Positions 7,731-15,397 of a DNA stretch of 64,000 bases are shown one piece after another. Position 1 is the stretch's first letter. Each line of letters begins with the position of its first letter. A program made the translations under genes and the position numbers. The notes below the pieces were generated by a model. The model did no database searches and was not told where the DNA came from. It worked only from the letters and a program-made list of their open reading frames with translations. Source of the stretch: Alphaproteobacteria bacterium (lineage in GTDB: Bacteria; Pseudomonadota; Alphaproteobacteria; Caulobacterales; Caulobacteraceae); the NCBI GenBank assembly GCA_018821435.1, contig JAHJME010000037.1, positions 1-64,000 on the forward strand. Reading direction: 5' to 3'.

Positions 7731-8807
7731 ATGCAACTCGCCGATTTCGACTTCCATCTCCCCGAGGACCACATCGCGTTGCGGCCCGCCAGCCCGCGGG
7801 ACGCCGCGCGTCTGCTGCTGGTCGAGCCGGGGGAAGCGCTGCGCGACCTGCAGGTCCGCGATCTACCGCGCCTGCTGCGCGCCGGCGACGTGCTGGTGGT
7901 CAACGACACGCGGGTGATCCCCGCGCGGCTCAAGGGCGTGCGCGTCCGTGGCGAAAGCCGGATCGCGGTCGAGGCGACGCTGCACCAGGCCAAGTCCGGC
8001 CACGCCTGGACCGCCTTCATGCGCCCGGGCAAGAAGCTGGCCGTCGGCGACCGGCTGATCTTCGGCGACAGCGACGACCGCGCCTGCCTGCTGGGCGGGC
8101 TGGACGCCACCGTGCAGGCCAAGGGGGAGGGCGGCGAGGTCACCATCGCCTTCGACCTGTCAGGCCCGGACCTGATGGCCGCCATCGCCGCGCGCGGGGT
8201 GATGCCGCTGCCGCCCTACATCGCCGCCAAGCGGGGCGAGGACGAGCAGGACCGCGCCGACTACCAGACCGTCTACGCCGTCGAGGACGGCTCGGTCGCC
8301 GCGCCGACAGCGGGCCTGCACTTCACCCCCGACCTGCTGGCCCGCCTGGCCGCCATCGGCGTCGGCGTCGAGCGCGTGACCCTGCACGTGGGCGCGGGCA
8401 CGTTCCTGCCGGTGAAGACAGACGACCTCGCCGACCACAAGATGCACGCCGAATGGGGCGAGATCGACGTCGACACCGCCCAGCGCCTGAACGCGGCCCG
8501 CGCCGCCGGCGGCCGCATCGTCTGCGTCGGCACCACCTCGCTCCGCCTGCTGGAAAGCGCCGCCGACGCCGACGGGACGATCCGCCCGTTCAGCGCCGAG
8601 ACCGCCATCTTCATCACCCCCGGCTACCGGTTTCGCGCGGCCGACGGCCTGATGACCAACTTCCACCTGCCGAAATCGACGCTGTTCATGCTGGTCTCGG
8701 CCTTCGCGGGCTCCGACACCATGCGCGCCGCCTACGCCCACGCCATCGAGACGGGCTACCGCTTCTATTCTTATGGCGACTCCAGTCTGCTGTGGCGGGC
8801 CGCCTGA
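7731..8807 (+). CDS. queA: S-adenosylmethionine:tRNA ribosyltransferase-isomerase (QueA)
   Basis: Transfers and isomerises the ribosyl part of SAM onto 7-aminomethyl-7-deazaguanine in tRNA, giving epoxyqueuosine. From ATG 7731 the protein is 358 aa and begins MQLADFDFHLPEDHIALRP, which fits the conserved QueA N terminus; an upstream in-frame GTG at 7710 would add seven residues not expected in the family. Other family blocks: VNDTRVIPARL, AEDGSVAAPTAGLHF, LHVGAGTFLPV and the C-terminal SYGDSSLLW. The stop overlaps the tgt start by 1 bp (TGATG), so the two queuosine genes form an operon. Confidence 0.95.
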   Translation: MQLADFDFHLPEDHIALRPASPRDAARLLLVEPGEALRDLQVRDLPRLLRAGDVLVVNDTRVIPARLKGVRVRGESRIAVEATLHQAKSGHAWTAFMRPGKKLAVGDRLIFGDSDDRACLLGGLDATVQAKGEGGEVTIAFDLSGPDLMAAIAARGVMPLPPYIAAKRGEDEQDRADYQTVYAVEDGSVAAPTAGLHFTPDLLARLAAIGVGVERVTLHVGAGTFLPVKTDDLADHKMHAEWGEIDVDTAQRLNAARAAGGRIVCVGTTSLRLLESAADADGTIRPFSAETAIFITPGYRFRAADGLMTNFHLPKSTLFMLVSAFAGSDTMRAAYAHAIETGYRFYSYGDSSLLWRAA

Positions 8808-9940
8808 TGGCCGGCTTCCCCTTCACCATCGCCGCCACCGACGGCAAGGCGCGCACCGGCGTGCTGGCCACGCCGCGCGGCGACATCCGCACCCCGGCGT
8901 TCATGCCCGTCGGCACCGCCGGCACGGTCAAGGCGCTGACGGTCGAGCAGGTGGCCGCCACCGGCGCCGACATCCTGCTGGGCAACACCTATCACCTGAT
9001 GCTGCGGCCGACCGCCGAGCGGGTGCAGCGGCTGGGCGGCCTGCACAGGTTCATGCGCTGGGACAAGCCGATCCTCACCGACAGCGGCGGCTTCCAGGTG
9101 ATGTCGCTGTCGAAGATCGCCAAGGTCACCGAGGACACCGTCACCTTCCAGAGCCACATCGACGGCAGCCGCCATTCGCTGTCGCCCGAGCGGTCGATGG
9201 AGATCCAGGCCGACCTGCTGGGCTCGGACATCGTCATGCAACTGGACGAACTGGTCGCCCTGCCGGCCACGCCCCAGCGCGCGGCCGACGCCATGCGCCG
9301 CTCCGCGCGCTGGGGACAGCGTTCAAAGAACGCGTTCGGCGAACGAGATAGGCAGAACCTGTTCGGCATCCAGCAGGGCGGCCTGGACCACGCCCTGCGC
9401 CAGGAATCGGCCGACCGCCTGCGCGAGATCGGCTTCGACGGCTACGCCATCGGCGGCCTGGCGGTGGGCGAGGGGCACCAGGCCATGTGCGAGGTCCTGG
9501 ACTTCGCCCCCGGCATGTTGCCGGCGGATCGCCCCCGCTACCTGATGGGCGTTGGCAAGCCGATCGACCTGGTCGAGGCGGTCTATCGCGGCGTCGACAT
9601 GTTCGACTGTGTCCTGCCCACCCGCTCGGGCCGCCACGGCCAGGCCTGGACGTGGGAAGGGGCGATCAATCTGAAGAACGCCCGCTTCGCCGAGGACGAC
9701 AGCCCGCTGGATTTCACCAGCGCGGTCTCGGCCAGCCGCGACTATTCCAAGGCCTACCTGCACCACCTGGTGAAGTCGCAGGAAATCCTGGGCCAGGTGC
9801 TGCTGTCCTGGCACAACCTGGCGTTCTTCCAGGTCCTGATGTCCGAGATGCGCGCCGCCATCGCGGCGGGGACCATGACGGCCTTCCGCGACGCCTTCCT
9901 CGCGCGCCAGCGGCCTAGCGGACGGGATACTTCGGCGTAA
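8807..9940 (+). CDS. tgt: tRNA-guanine transglycosylase (Tgt), zinc-site cysteines missing
   Basis: Exchanges guanine 34 of GUN-anticodon tRNAs for preQ1 in queuosine synthesis. 377 aa, normal length. Catalytic regions are intact: TDSGGFQVMSL (general base Asp), GIQQGG, GGLAVGEG and FDCVLPTRSGR (nucleophile Asp). The structural zinc site is odd. Bacterial Tgt normally has CxCxxC just before Y-S-x-A-Y-L-H-H, but here that stretch reads DFTSAVSASRDYSKAYLHH, so the three Cys are Ser, Val and Ser. The fourth ligand, His in LLSWHN, remains. Start and stop overlap neighbours: TGATG with queA, and the last 26 bp run into the 3' end of a convergent gene. Family certain; metal binding doubtful. Confidence 0.93.
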   Translation: MAGFPFTIAATDGKARTGVLATPRGDIRTPAFMPVGTAGTVKALTVEQVAATGADILLGNTYHLMLRPTAERVQRLGGLHRFMRWDKPILTDSGGFQVMSLSKIAKVTEDTVTFQSHIDGSRHSLSPERSMEIQADLLGSDIVMQLDELVALPATPQRAADAMRRSARWGQRSKNAFGERDRQNLFGIQQGGLDHALRQESADRLREIGFDGYAIGGLAVGEGHQAMCEVLDFAPGMLPADRPRYLMGVGKPIDLVEAVYRGVDMFDCVLPTRSGRHGQAWTWEGAINLKNARFAEDDSPLDFTSAVSASRDYSKAYLHHLVKSQEILGQVLLSWHNLAFFQVLMSEMRAAIAAGTMTAFRDAFLARQRPSGRDTSA

Positions 9941-10610
9941 GCCCGCTCTTGGACGGCGGGCGCTGCGGCGGCTGCGGGGTCGTCGTGGCCTGCCGCACCA
10001 CGGCGCGCTCATGCGACGGCGTGGCGGGCGGAGGGCAACCCTTGGATTCGCCCAGGCCCTTCAGATAGCCGCGCCGCACATTGCCGGCGATGATGGCCGA
10101 CTGCACCAGCCGGTCGTGCGCCTCGGCCCCGGACAGCTTGCGCACGAAGCCGCGGAACGGGATCGCGTCCGACGCCAGGTCCGCCGCCGCGCCCAGGGCC
10201 GTGGACTTGCCGCGGTCCATCAGGTTCTCGTCGCCCACGGCCAGGCGGTCGATATCCGGCCCCAGCGCCTCGTCCAGCGGCCGGATCAGCGCCGACAGGG
10301 CCGGGCACTTGAAGCTGCGCGGGGGGCGCGCATAGGGGTCGTCCAGCGCCTGCAGCAGCACGTCGGGGATCTTGGAGCGGACCACGTTCAGGTCGCGCAG
10401 CGGCGCGGTGGCGGCGCCCTGCACGCTCTCGCGCTTGAGCTGGTCCGACGTCTTCATCTGGTTGGCCGGGTCCGGCGGCGGGGGCGGAGGCGGCAGTTGG
10501 GCGGCCGTGGCCCGCTTCGACGGGCTCTTGGCGGTCTGTGCGGTCGCGGCGCCCGCCAGTCCGGCGGTCAAGGCCAGGGCAAGGATCAGGCTGAGGGCTT
10601 TCGAACGCAT
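9915..10610 (-). CDS. Exported hypothetical protein
   Basis: 231 aa. Signal peptide at residues 1-25 (MRSKALSLILALALTAG, cleavage near ATA-Q), then a basic and poly-Pro linker (PPPPPPP around residue 40) and an alpha-rich middle domain with two Cys (FKCPALS and KGCPPP). The C terminus is Pro/Gln/basic. No enzyme motif recognised. It is convergent with tgt, overlapping its 3' end by 26 bp. Likely periplasmic. Confidence 0.75.
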   Translation of the reverse strand: MRSKALSLILALALTAGLAGAATAQTAKSPSKRATAAQLPPPPPPPDPANQMKTSDQLKRESVQGAATAPLRDLNVVRSKIPDVLLQALDDPYARPPRSFKCPALSALIRPLDEALGPDIDRLAVGDENLMDRGKSTALGAAADLASDAIPFRGFVRKLSGAEAHDRLVQSAIIAGNVRRGYLKGLGESKGCPPPATPSHERAVVRQATTTPQPPQRPPSKSGLTPKYPVR

Positions 10611-10738
10611 GGGGCCACAATACCCAAGCCAGCGCCGCTGTTAAGGGTCAGGCCGCGAAAGCCGGTTTGACTTTCGCCCGGCGCCCTCTAGGTTCCGCCG
10701 GCTTCGCCCCAGGCGCCCGTTTAGGACGCCTGCGTCGA

Positions 10739-10813
10739 GGGCCGGTAGCTCAGTGGTAGAGCATCCGACTTTTAATCGGATGGTCGTGAGTTCGAACCTC
10801 ACCCGGCCTACCA
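10739..10813 (+). tRNA. tRNA-Lys (anticodon TTT)
   Basis: Full cloverleaf by eye: acceptor GGGCCGG (10739-10745) pairs with CCGGCCT (10803-10809), with one G-U at the first position. The D arm is GCTC/GAGC. The anticodon stem ATCCGA/TCGGAT closes a CTTTTAA loop with anticodon TTT. The T arm is GTGAG-TTCGAAC-CTCAC. Discriminator A and encoded CCA end at 10813. Confidence 0.97.
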
Positions 10814-10829
10814 ACCCGAAACGGGTTGG
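10811..10829 (+). terminator. Hairpin immediately 3' of tRNA-Lys
   Basis: A perfect 8-bp stem, CCAACCCG (10811-10818) and CGGGTTGG (10822-10829), closes an AAA loop. The 5' arm uses the tRNA's own CCA. The bases after it are A-rich, not T-rich, so it may be a processing or 3'-end structure and not a classical terminator. Confidence 0.45.
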
Positions 10830-10907
10830 AAATCAAACACCTGGTCGCGCAAGTTAACGCGCTTGATCAAGCGCGCGAAACCCGCGATCTGCAGCAAATA
10901 CAGCGCT

Positions 10908-11099
10908 TTAGCGCGATCTCTTCGCAACCCGCGCCGGCGCCGGATCGAACGAATGGATGAAGCGCCAGACCGGTCCCTGGGCGGCCAGCATGAAGCCGGC
11001 CAGCGCGAGGCGGAACGGGTTGTCAAAGCTCATCAGGATGAGCACGAAGACCGCCAGCAGCGGCCACATCCACAAAGCGGTAAGGTTAATCCGGCGCAT
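10908..11099 (-). CDS. Small two-pass membrane protein, hypothetical
   Basis: 63 aa starting at ATG 11099. Two hydrophobic stretches (about residues 7-24 and 31-45) and a basic C-terminal tail (VAKRSR). The pattern MRRINLTALWMWPLL fits a small inner-membrane protein. No family recognised. It precedes nothing closely spaced on its strand. Confidence 0.55.
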   Translation of the reverse strand: MRRINLTALWMWPLLAVFVLILMSFDNPFRLALAGFMLAAQGPVWRFIHSFDPAPARVAKRSR

Positions 11100-11144
11100 G
11101 AGCGGAGTTGGTCACAACCCGCGCCCGGGATGCAAGCGGACTCG

Positions 11145-11498
11145 TCACGAGCGGCAGGTGCGTCCGGCGCCCGCCTGGTCGACGACCGGCAGCGCCTTGG
11201 TGCGCGCCGGCGCGCCGGGCAGGTCGACCACCTGCGGTCCGCGCGCAAGGCACGGCTTGGCGGCCCACTGGGCGCGAATCAGGATCCGGCGGGGCGGCTC
11301 GGGCTCGGCGCCCCGGCGGGGCGGGGTCAGGCTCAACACGCACTCGATATCCGCGCTGCCGTCGGCGGGGCCGGGGGCGCAGTCCGAGGCCGGCTGGGCG
11401 CTGCGTGGGGCCGGCGCGGCGTTCAGCACGACGATCGGCTGGGCGCTGGCGCTGCCGGCCAGGGCCGCCGTGGCGATGGCGAGTGTCGAAAGCCTCAT
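11145..11498 (-). CDS. Exported Cys-containing hypothetical protein
   Basis: 117 aa when started at the Met (11498) that opens a clear signal peptide (MRLSTLAIATAALAGSASAQ, cleavage SASA-Q); the longer frame adds 14 residues that do not look like a signal. The mature part has four Cys (SDCAP, IECVL, KPCLA, RTCRS), probably two periplasmic disulfides, with a Pro/Ala-rich composition. No family recognised. It lies downstream of the secretin gene on the same strand and may share its transcript. Confidence 0.65.
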   Translation of the reverse strand: MRLSTLAIATAALAGSASAQPIVVLNAAPAPRSAQPASDCAPGPADGSADIECVLSLTPPRRGAEPEPPRRILIRAQWAAKPCLARGPQVVDLPGAPARTKALPVVDQAGAGRTCRS

Positions 11499-11551
11499 GA
11501 ACCGGTCCCCCACGCTACGAGCGTCGAGGAAGCATCCCACGAGTCGGCGGC

Positions 11552-13018
11552 TCAGGCGCGGCCCAGCAGCGCCGAGGTGAAGCGCGACGCGGCCTGCTTC
11601 ACCCAGCGGACCGGCGGGCGCAGCGTGTCCCGCACCTCGGCCATGAACGCGCGCAGCGGCGGCCCACGCGGGGCGGAGACCGATTTCGGCGTGCGCGGCG
11701 GGTCCGCCACGGCAGCCGGGGCCGGCTCGACCTCGGCCAGCAGGCTGCGTTCGCCCAGCGGGGAGGTCGCCTGGCCGCTGATGTGGGGCGTGACGACGAT
11801 CGCCAGCTCGCGATGGACCTCGCGCTTGCGCACGGCGCTGAAGATCGGCGCCAGGACGCGACCCAGGACCGGCACGCCGGCGAGGAACGGCGGTTCGCGC
11901 GAGAGGTGCTGGCTGGAGTCCTCGTACAGCCCGGCGATCAGGAACGCCTCGCCGTCGCGCAGGTCCGCCGTCGTGGAGACCCGGCGGATCTTCAGCCCCG
12001 GAACCGTGAATCCGGCCAACCGCAGGGTGACCGTGGGATCGATGTCGCTGAGCTCGGTGTCCAGGGCGACGCGGATCACGCCATTTTCCTGCACCACGGG
12101 CCTGAAGCTCATGGCCGCGCCATAGGGCCGGAATTCGATCTGGATCTTGCTGTCGTCGGTCGGGACCGGGAAGGGGAATTCGCCGCCCGCCCGGAAGCTG
12201 GCGGTCTCGCCCGACAGCGCCACCAGGGACGGTTGGGCGACCACCCTCAGTTGGCCCTTGTCTTCCAGCGCGCGGACCGTCGCATCCAGCGACAGGCGGC
12301 CCGAACTGGTGCGAAACCGGCCGACGCCGTGGGGCGTGTCCAGGCCGATGCCGCCGCTGCCGACGGCGACGGCCAGCTCCGGCCCGTTGGTGATCGCAAT
12401 GGCGGTGTTGATCTCGCGCAGGCTGCGCGAGCTGACCTCCATGATCCGCACGTCCAGCAGCACCTGGTTGCGGCGGGCGTGGAGGCGCGAGATCACCCCA
12501 TCGGGGGCGAAGCGCTCGGCCAGGGTCTCGGCGATGGCGACGACGGAGGGGCTGGACACCTCACCCTCCAGCATCAGGCTGGACGAGAGGCCCGTCACCA
12601 CGATCGGCTCGCCCGGCAGGGCGTCGGCCAGCAGTTCGCGCAGCGCGTGGGCGTCAGGCGCAACCTGGATGTCGAGGGTCTGGGAAAGCCGGCCCTGGCG
12701 GTCGTAGACCAGCAGGTTGGTGGCGCCCGGCTGGCTGCCGATCACATACAGGCCGTCTTCGCCGGCCAGCCCGACCTGCGCCGTCTCCGGCTGGCTCAGC
12801 ACCACCTTGCCGACGGGCCCGTTCGCCCGCAGGCCGACGGCCATGTCCAGGGGCGCCTGGAGGGTCTCGCCGGGGACGGTTTCGCTGGCCAGTTCCTGGG
12901 CCTGTGCGGCGGGCGAAAGCGCCATGACGCCGGCGCACGCCAGCGCGCCCGCGAACGCACGTGGAAGCGCGCGCTGAAGGTTCCGGATCGCGACGGCGAT
13001 AGCCCGGTGGAACTGCAT
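11552..13018 (-). CDS. Orphan CpaC-type secretin (type II/III secretion system family)
   Basis: 488 aa. Signal peptide to about residue 40 (cleavage near AQA-Q), then a pilus-assembly secretin N-terminal domain (GPVGKVVLSQPETAQVG...GLYVIGSQPGATNLLVYD), a BON-like segment and the C-terminal secretin domain (VVAQPSLVALSGETASFRAGGEFPFPVP). The family signature near the end reads PFLAGVPVLGRVLAPIFSA, and RELAIVVTPHI closes the barrel region. In Tad/Flp pili such a protein forms the outer-membrane channel. Here no ATPase, prepilin, prepilin peptidase or other cpa/tad gene is nearby, so the partner system is unknown. A Pro-rich 80-residue tail follows the secretin domain. Confidence 0.85.
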   Translation of the reverse strand: MQFHRAIAVAIRNLQRALPRAFAGALACAGVMALSPAAQAQELASETVPGETLQAPLDMAVGLRANGPVGKVVLSQPETAQVGLAGEDGLYVIGSQPGATNLLVYDRQGRLSQTLDIQVAPDAHALRELLADALPGEPIVVTGLSSSLMLEGEVSSPSVVAIAETLAERFAPDGVISRLHARRNQVLLDVRIMEVSSRSLREINTAIAITNGPELAVAVGSGGIGLDTPHGVGRFRTSSGRLSLDATVRALEDKGQLRVVAQPSLVALSGETASFRAGGEFPFPVPTDDSKIQIEFRPYGAAMSFRPVVQENGVIRVALDTELSDIDPTVTLRLAGFTVPGLKIRRVSTTADLRDGEAFLIAGLYEDSSQHLSREPPFLAGVPVLGRVLAPIFSAVRKREVHRELAIVVTPHISGQATSPLGERSLLAEVEPAPAAVADPPRTPKSVSAPRGPPLRAFMAEVRDTLRPPVRWVKQAASRFTSALLGRA

Positions 13019-13095
13019 CAGCGACAGAACGACACACAGGGCGTTCGATTAGGGCTAACGGACATGGTTGCGGGGCGTTAACGACACCGCCAACG

Positions 13096-13132
13096 AAAAG
13101 GGCCGGCGGTCGCTTTCGCGGTCCGCCGGCCC
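13096..13132 (-). terminator. Rho-independent terminator for the 13158-13631 gene
   Basis: GGGCCGGCGG (13100-13109) pairs with CCGCCGGCCC (13123-13132); read on the minus strand the stem is followed by TTTTCG. It sits 26 bp past the stop of the minus-strand gene. Confidence 0.7.
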
Positions 13133-13157
13133 CATCGCTCCGCTGTCTGGCGGGTCG

Positions 13158-13631
13158 TCAGTCGTTCGAGGTCGAGCCCTTGGCCAAGTAGGCGTCCAGG
13201 GCTTGGCGGGCCACCGTCTTGCAGCCGCTGGAGTCGGCGGTGCGGACGATGTCGTCCAGGGTGGTCAGGCTCTCGACGGCCGGGCAGATGCCGCCACGGC
13301 GGGCTCCGAAGGTGCGGCCTTGCGGCGGCGGTTCGACCAGGGCGCGAAGGGTTTCGAAGCGCGCGGCGTCGGCGGCCGCGACTCGGGCGCCCGGGATCGT
13401 CGCGCCGGCGGCGCCGCCGCGCAGGGTCGTGACCTCGCCCGAGGCGCGCATCACGGTCAGGGTCTTGCCCGCGCCCAGCGCCACCTTGGCGCCGGCGTCG
13501 AAGGCCTGGCCGCGCTTGATGGCCGGATCGGTCGAGTTCACCACGAGGTAGTCGCTGGCCATCGCGGCCCCGCCGAACGTGACGGCCCCAAGCACGGTGG
13601 AAAGGGCAACCCCAATCAGTCGTTTACGCAT
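13158..13631 (-). CDS. Exported hypothetical protein
   Basis: 157 aa from ATG 13631, chosen because it opens a signal peptide (MRKRLIGVALSTVLGAVTFGG, cleavage near AMA-S); a longer frame adds 30 residues without signal character. The mature part has a beta-rich first half containing VVNSTDPAIKRGQAFDAGAKVALG, TLTVMRASGEV and TLRGG, followed by a helical part with two Cys (GGICPA, SSGCKT). It resembles small periplasmic proteins of unknown function; no family recognised. A terminator follows, so it is probably a single-gene unit. Confidence 0.75.
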   Translation of the reverse strand: MRKRLIGVALSTVLGAVTFGGAAMASDYLVVNSTDPAIKRGQAFDAGAKVALGAGKTLTVMRASGEVTTLRGGAAGATIPGARVAAADAARFETLRALVEPPPQGRTFGARRGGICPAVESLTTLDDIVRTADSSGCKTVARQALDAYLAKGSTSND

Positions 13632-13731
13632 GTATCTCACCCCCGAAGGACGACGTTGGATCGTTCGCGTGTCAGGCGAATGTCTATCACATTCGAGCCC
13701 TGAACGGTACCTGAACCACATCTCGTTGTGC

Positions 13732-15387
13732 TCAAGTACGCGACGTTCCGCCGCGTAGACGCACGAACCCGAACTTGGCGAGCCAGACGATCCCGCGTTC
13801 GACGAAGGGGCGCCGTTCGGGCGGGGTTTCCGCCAGCAAAACGGCGACGGGGCGCGGGCCGGCGGCCAGGCGCGCCAGCAGGGCGACGGCTTCCTCTACC
13901 GAGGGCAGGCGTGCGGCGTCGTTGCGCACGAAGGCCCGCGACATGCGCTCGGCCGACTCCGCCGCGTCGAAGGGCTGCGCCAGCGCCACCATGTCGTCCC
14001 GGCCCAGCACCGCCGTGGGATAGCCGGCGAACATGCGGAAGGGATCGGGGCGATAAGGGTTCTCCAGCGCCGGTTGCCGGGGCGCGGCGATCCGCCGGCG
14101 TTCGAGTTCCGCCCACAGCGCCTGGTACTGCGGGATCACCACGCGCCAGTCGAAGACCTCCCGCGCCCGCGCCTGGCCAGCCTGGCCCATCCGCCGGCGC
14201 AGGTCGGGGTCGGCGAAGAGGGTGGCGAGCGCTTCGGCCGCGTCGGCCACGTCCACGGCGGTCAGCAGCGCGGCCGACCCCACATAGTCGTCGTACGACA
14301 TCAGCCGCTGGGCATAGGCATAGATCAGGTCCGACCCCAGGCCGGGACGGGGCGCGGTGGTGCGGATGCGGAAGCCGTCGACCCCGTGGCGCACGGTGTC
14401 GCGATAGCCGTCCCAGTCGCTGACCACGCAGGGCAGGCCCGCCGCCATGGCCTCGATCGGCGTCAGGCCGAAGGTCTCCTGGACATTGTCCGACAACGAC
14501 AGGAAGACGTCGGCGGCGGACACGATCTCGTCGCGGGTCGCCAGCGAGGCGTGCTCGACGAAGCGAAGTTCGACGTCGGGGCAGAACGCCGCCGCCGCTT
14601 CGCGAAAGTCCTGTTCCGCCAATGGGTTGTGAGCGTTTCCGTACACGATCCAATAGACCGTTTGGCCCAATCTCTGGGAGGCTTCCTGTAGCGCCAAGCC
14701 CATCGGTCCGGGGTGCATCTTGGTCGCGACGCTCAGGCGGCCCAGGAACAGGGCGACCGGCGCATCGTCCGGGATATCCAGCGTTTCGCGCCAGCGGCGG
14801 CGTGTGGCGGCATCGGTCCTGAAGTCGTCGGTGTGCACCCCCAGCGGGATGGTCACCAGCTGGGCCGGCGGGATGCGGGTGGCGCCGAACCGGTCCTGAA
14901 GGTGCAGCCCCACCGACTCCAGCAGCGCCTCCACCGCCTGGCGCACGGCCTCGGACGGGCAGATCAGCGCGTCCCAGGGCTCGATCGGCGCCGACAGCAG
15001 GGCGGCGATCTCGTCCAGCAGCGGGGTCTCGGCGATCGTGTGCGTCACGCCCGTCAGCGAATAGGCGTGCCCGCCGAACGCGCGCCGCGCCCAGGCCTCG
15101 CCCTGCAACTCCGGGGTGGGGATGTAGAGCGCGCCGACCTGCGCCAGCGCCGCGCGATCGGCTCGGCCCAGCCATTCGGCGGGGCGGTCCGGCTTGCCCA
15201 GGCGCTCGAGCAGGGCCTCCAGCTCGGCCTGGTCGCGGTCGTAGGCGTTCCAGAACACGAAGCGGTCGACGTCGGCATAGGCCAGGAAGCCGCGCAGGAA
15301 GCCTTCGCCCGCCGAGTTGCGTCCCATCGGGCGCGGGATCGCCGCATCATACGGCTCCGCGCTCAACAGGATGGCGGCGTTAGCCAT
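13732..15387 (-). CDS. GT4-type glycosyltransferase
   Basis: 551 aa. The fold is GT-B, glycosyltransferase group 1: VALFLGRLSVATKMHPG opens the C-terminal nucleotide-sugar domain, and ETFGLTPIEAMAAGLPCVVSDWDGYRDTV holds the E-x7-E signature. About 150 extra residues follow the GT domain. No signal peptide, so it acts in the cytoplasm. It starts 10 bp after the CHAT gene stop, as the fourth gene of the TpsB-TpsA-CHAT operon. That position suggests it modifies the exoprotein or a surface glycan linked to it; this is inference from context, and a lipopolysaccharide or capsule role is equally possible. Confidence 0.85.
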   Translation of the reverse strand: MANAAILLSAEPYDAAIPRPMGRNSAGEGFLRGFLAYADVDRFVFWNAYDRDQAELEALLERLGKPDRPAEWLGRADRAALAQVGALYIPTPELQGEAWARRAFGGHAYSLTGVTHTIAETPLLDEIAALLSAPIEPWDALICPSEAVRQAVEALLESVGLHLQDRFGATRIPPAQLVTIPLGVHTDDFRTDAATRRRWRETLDIPDDAPVALFLGRLSVATKMHPGPMGLALQEASQRLGQTVYWIVYGNAHNPLAEQDFREAAAAFCPDVELRFVEHASLATRDEIVSAADVFLSLSDNVQETFGLTPIEAMAAGLPCVVSDWDGYRDTVRHGVDGFRIRTTAPRPGLGSDLIYAYAQRLMSYDDYVGSAALLTAVDVADAAEALATLFADPDLRRRMGQAGQARAREVFDWRVVIPQYQALWAELERRRIAAPRQPALENPYRPDPFRMFAGYPTAVLGRDDMVALAQPFDAAESAERMSRAFVRNDAARLPSVEEAVALLARLAAGPRPVAVLLAETPPERRPFVERGIVWLAKFGFVRLRGGTSRT

Positions 15388-15397
15388 GGCCCGCCCG

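Noticed and set aside
11552..13018. Tad/Flp pilus locus
   Set aside because: Only the secretin is present; no ATPase, pilin, TadB/C or prepilin peptidase is visible nearby.
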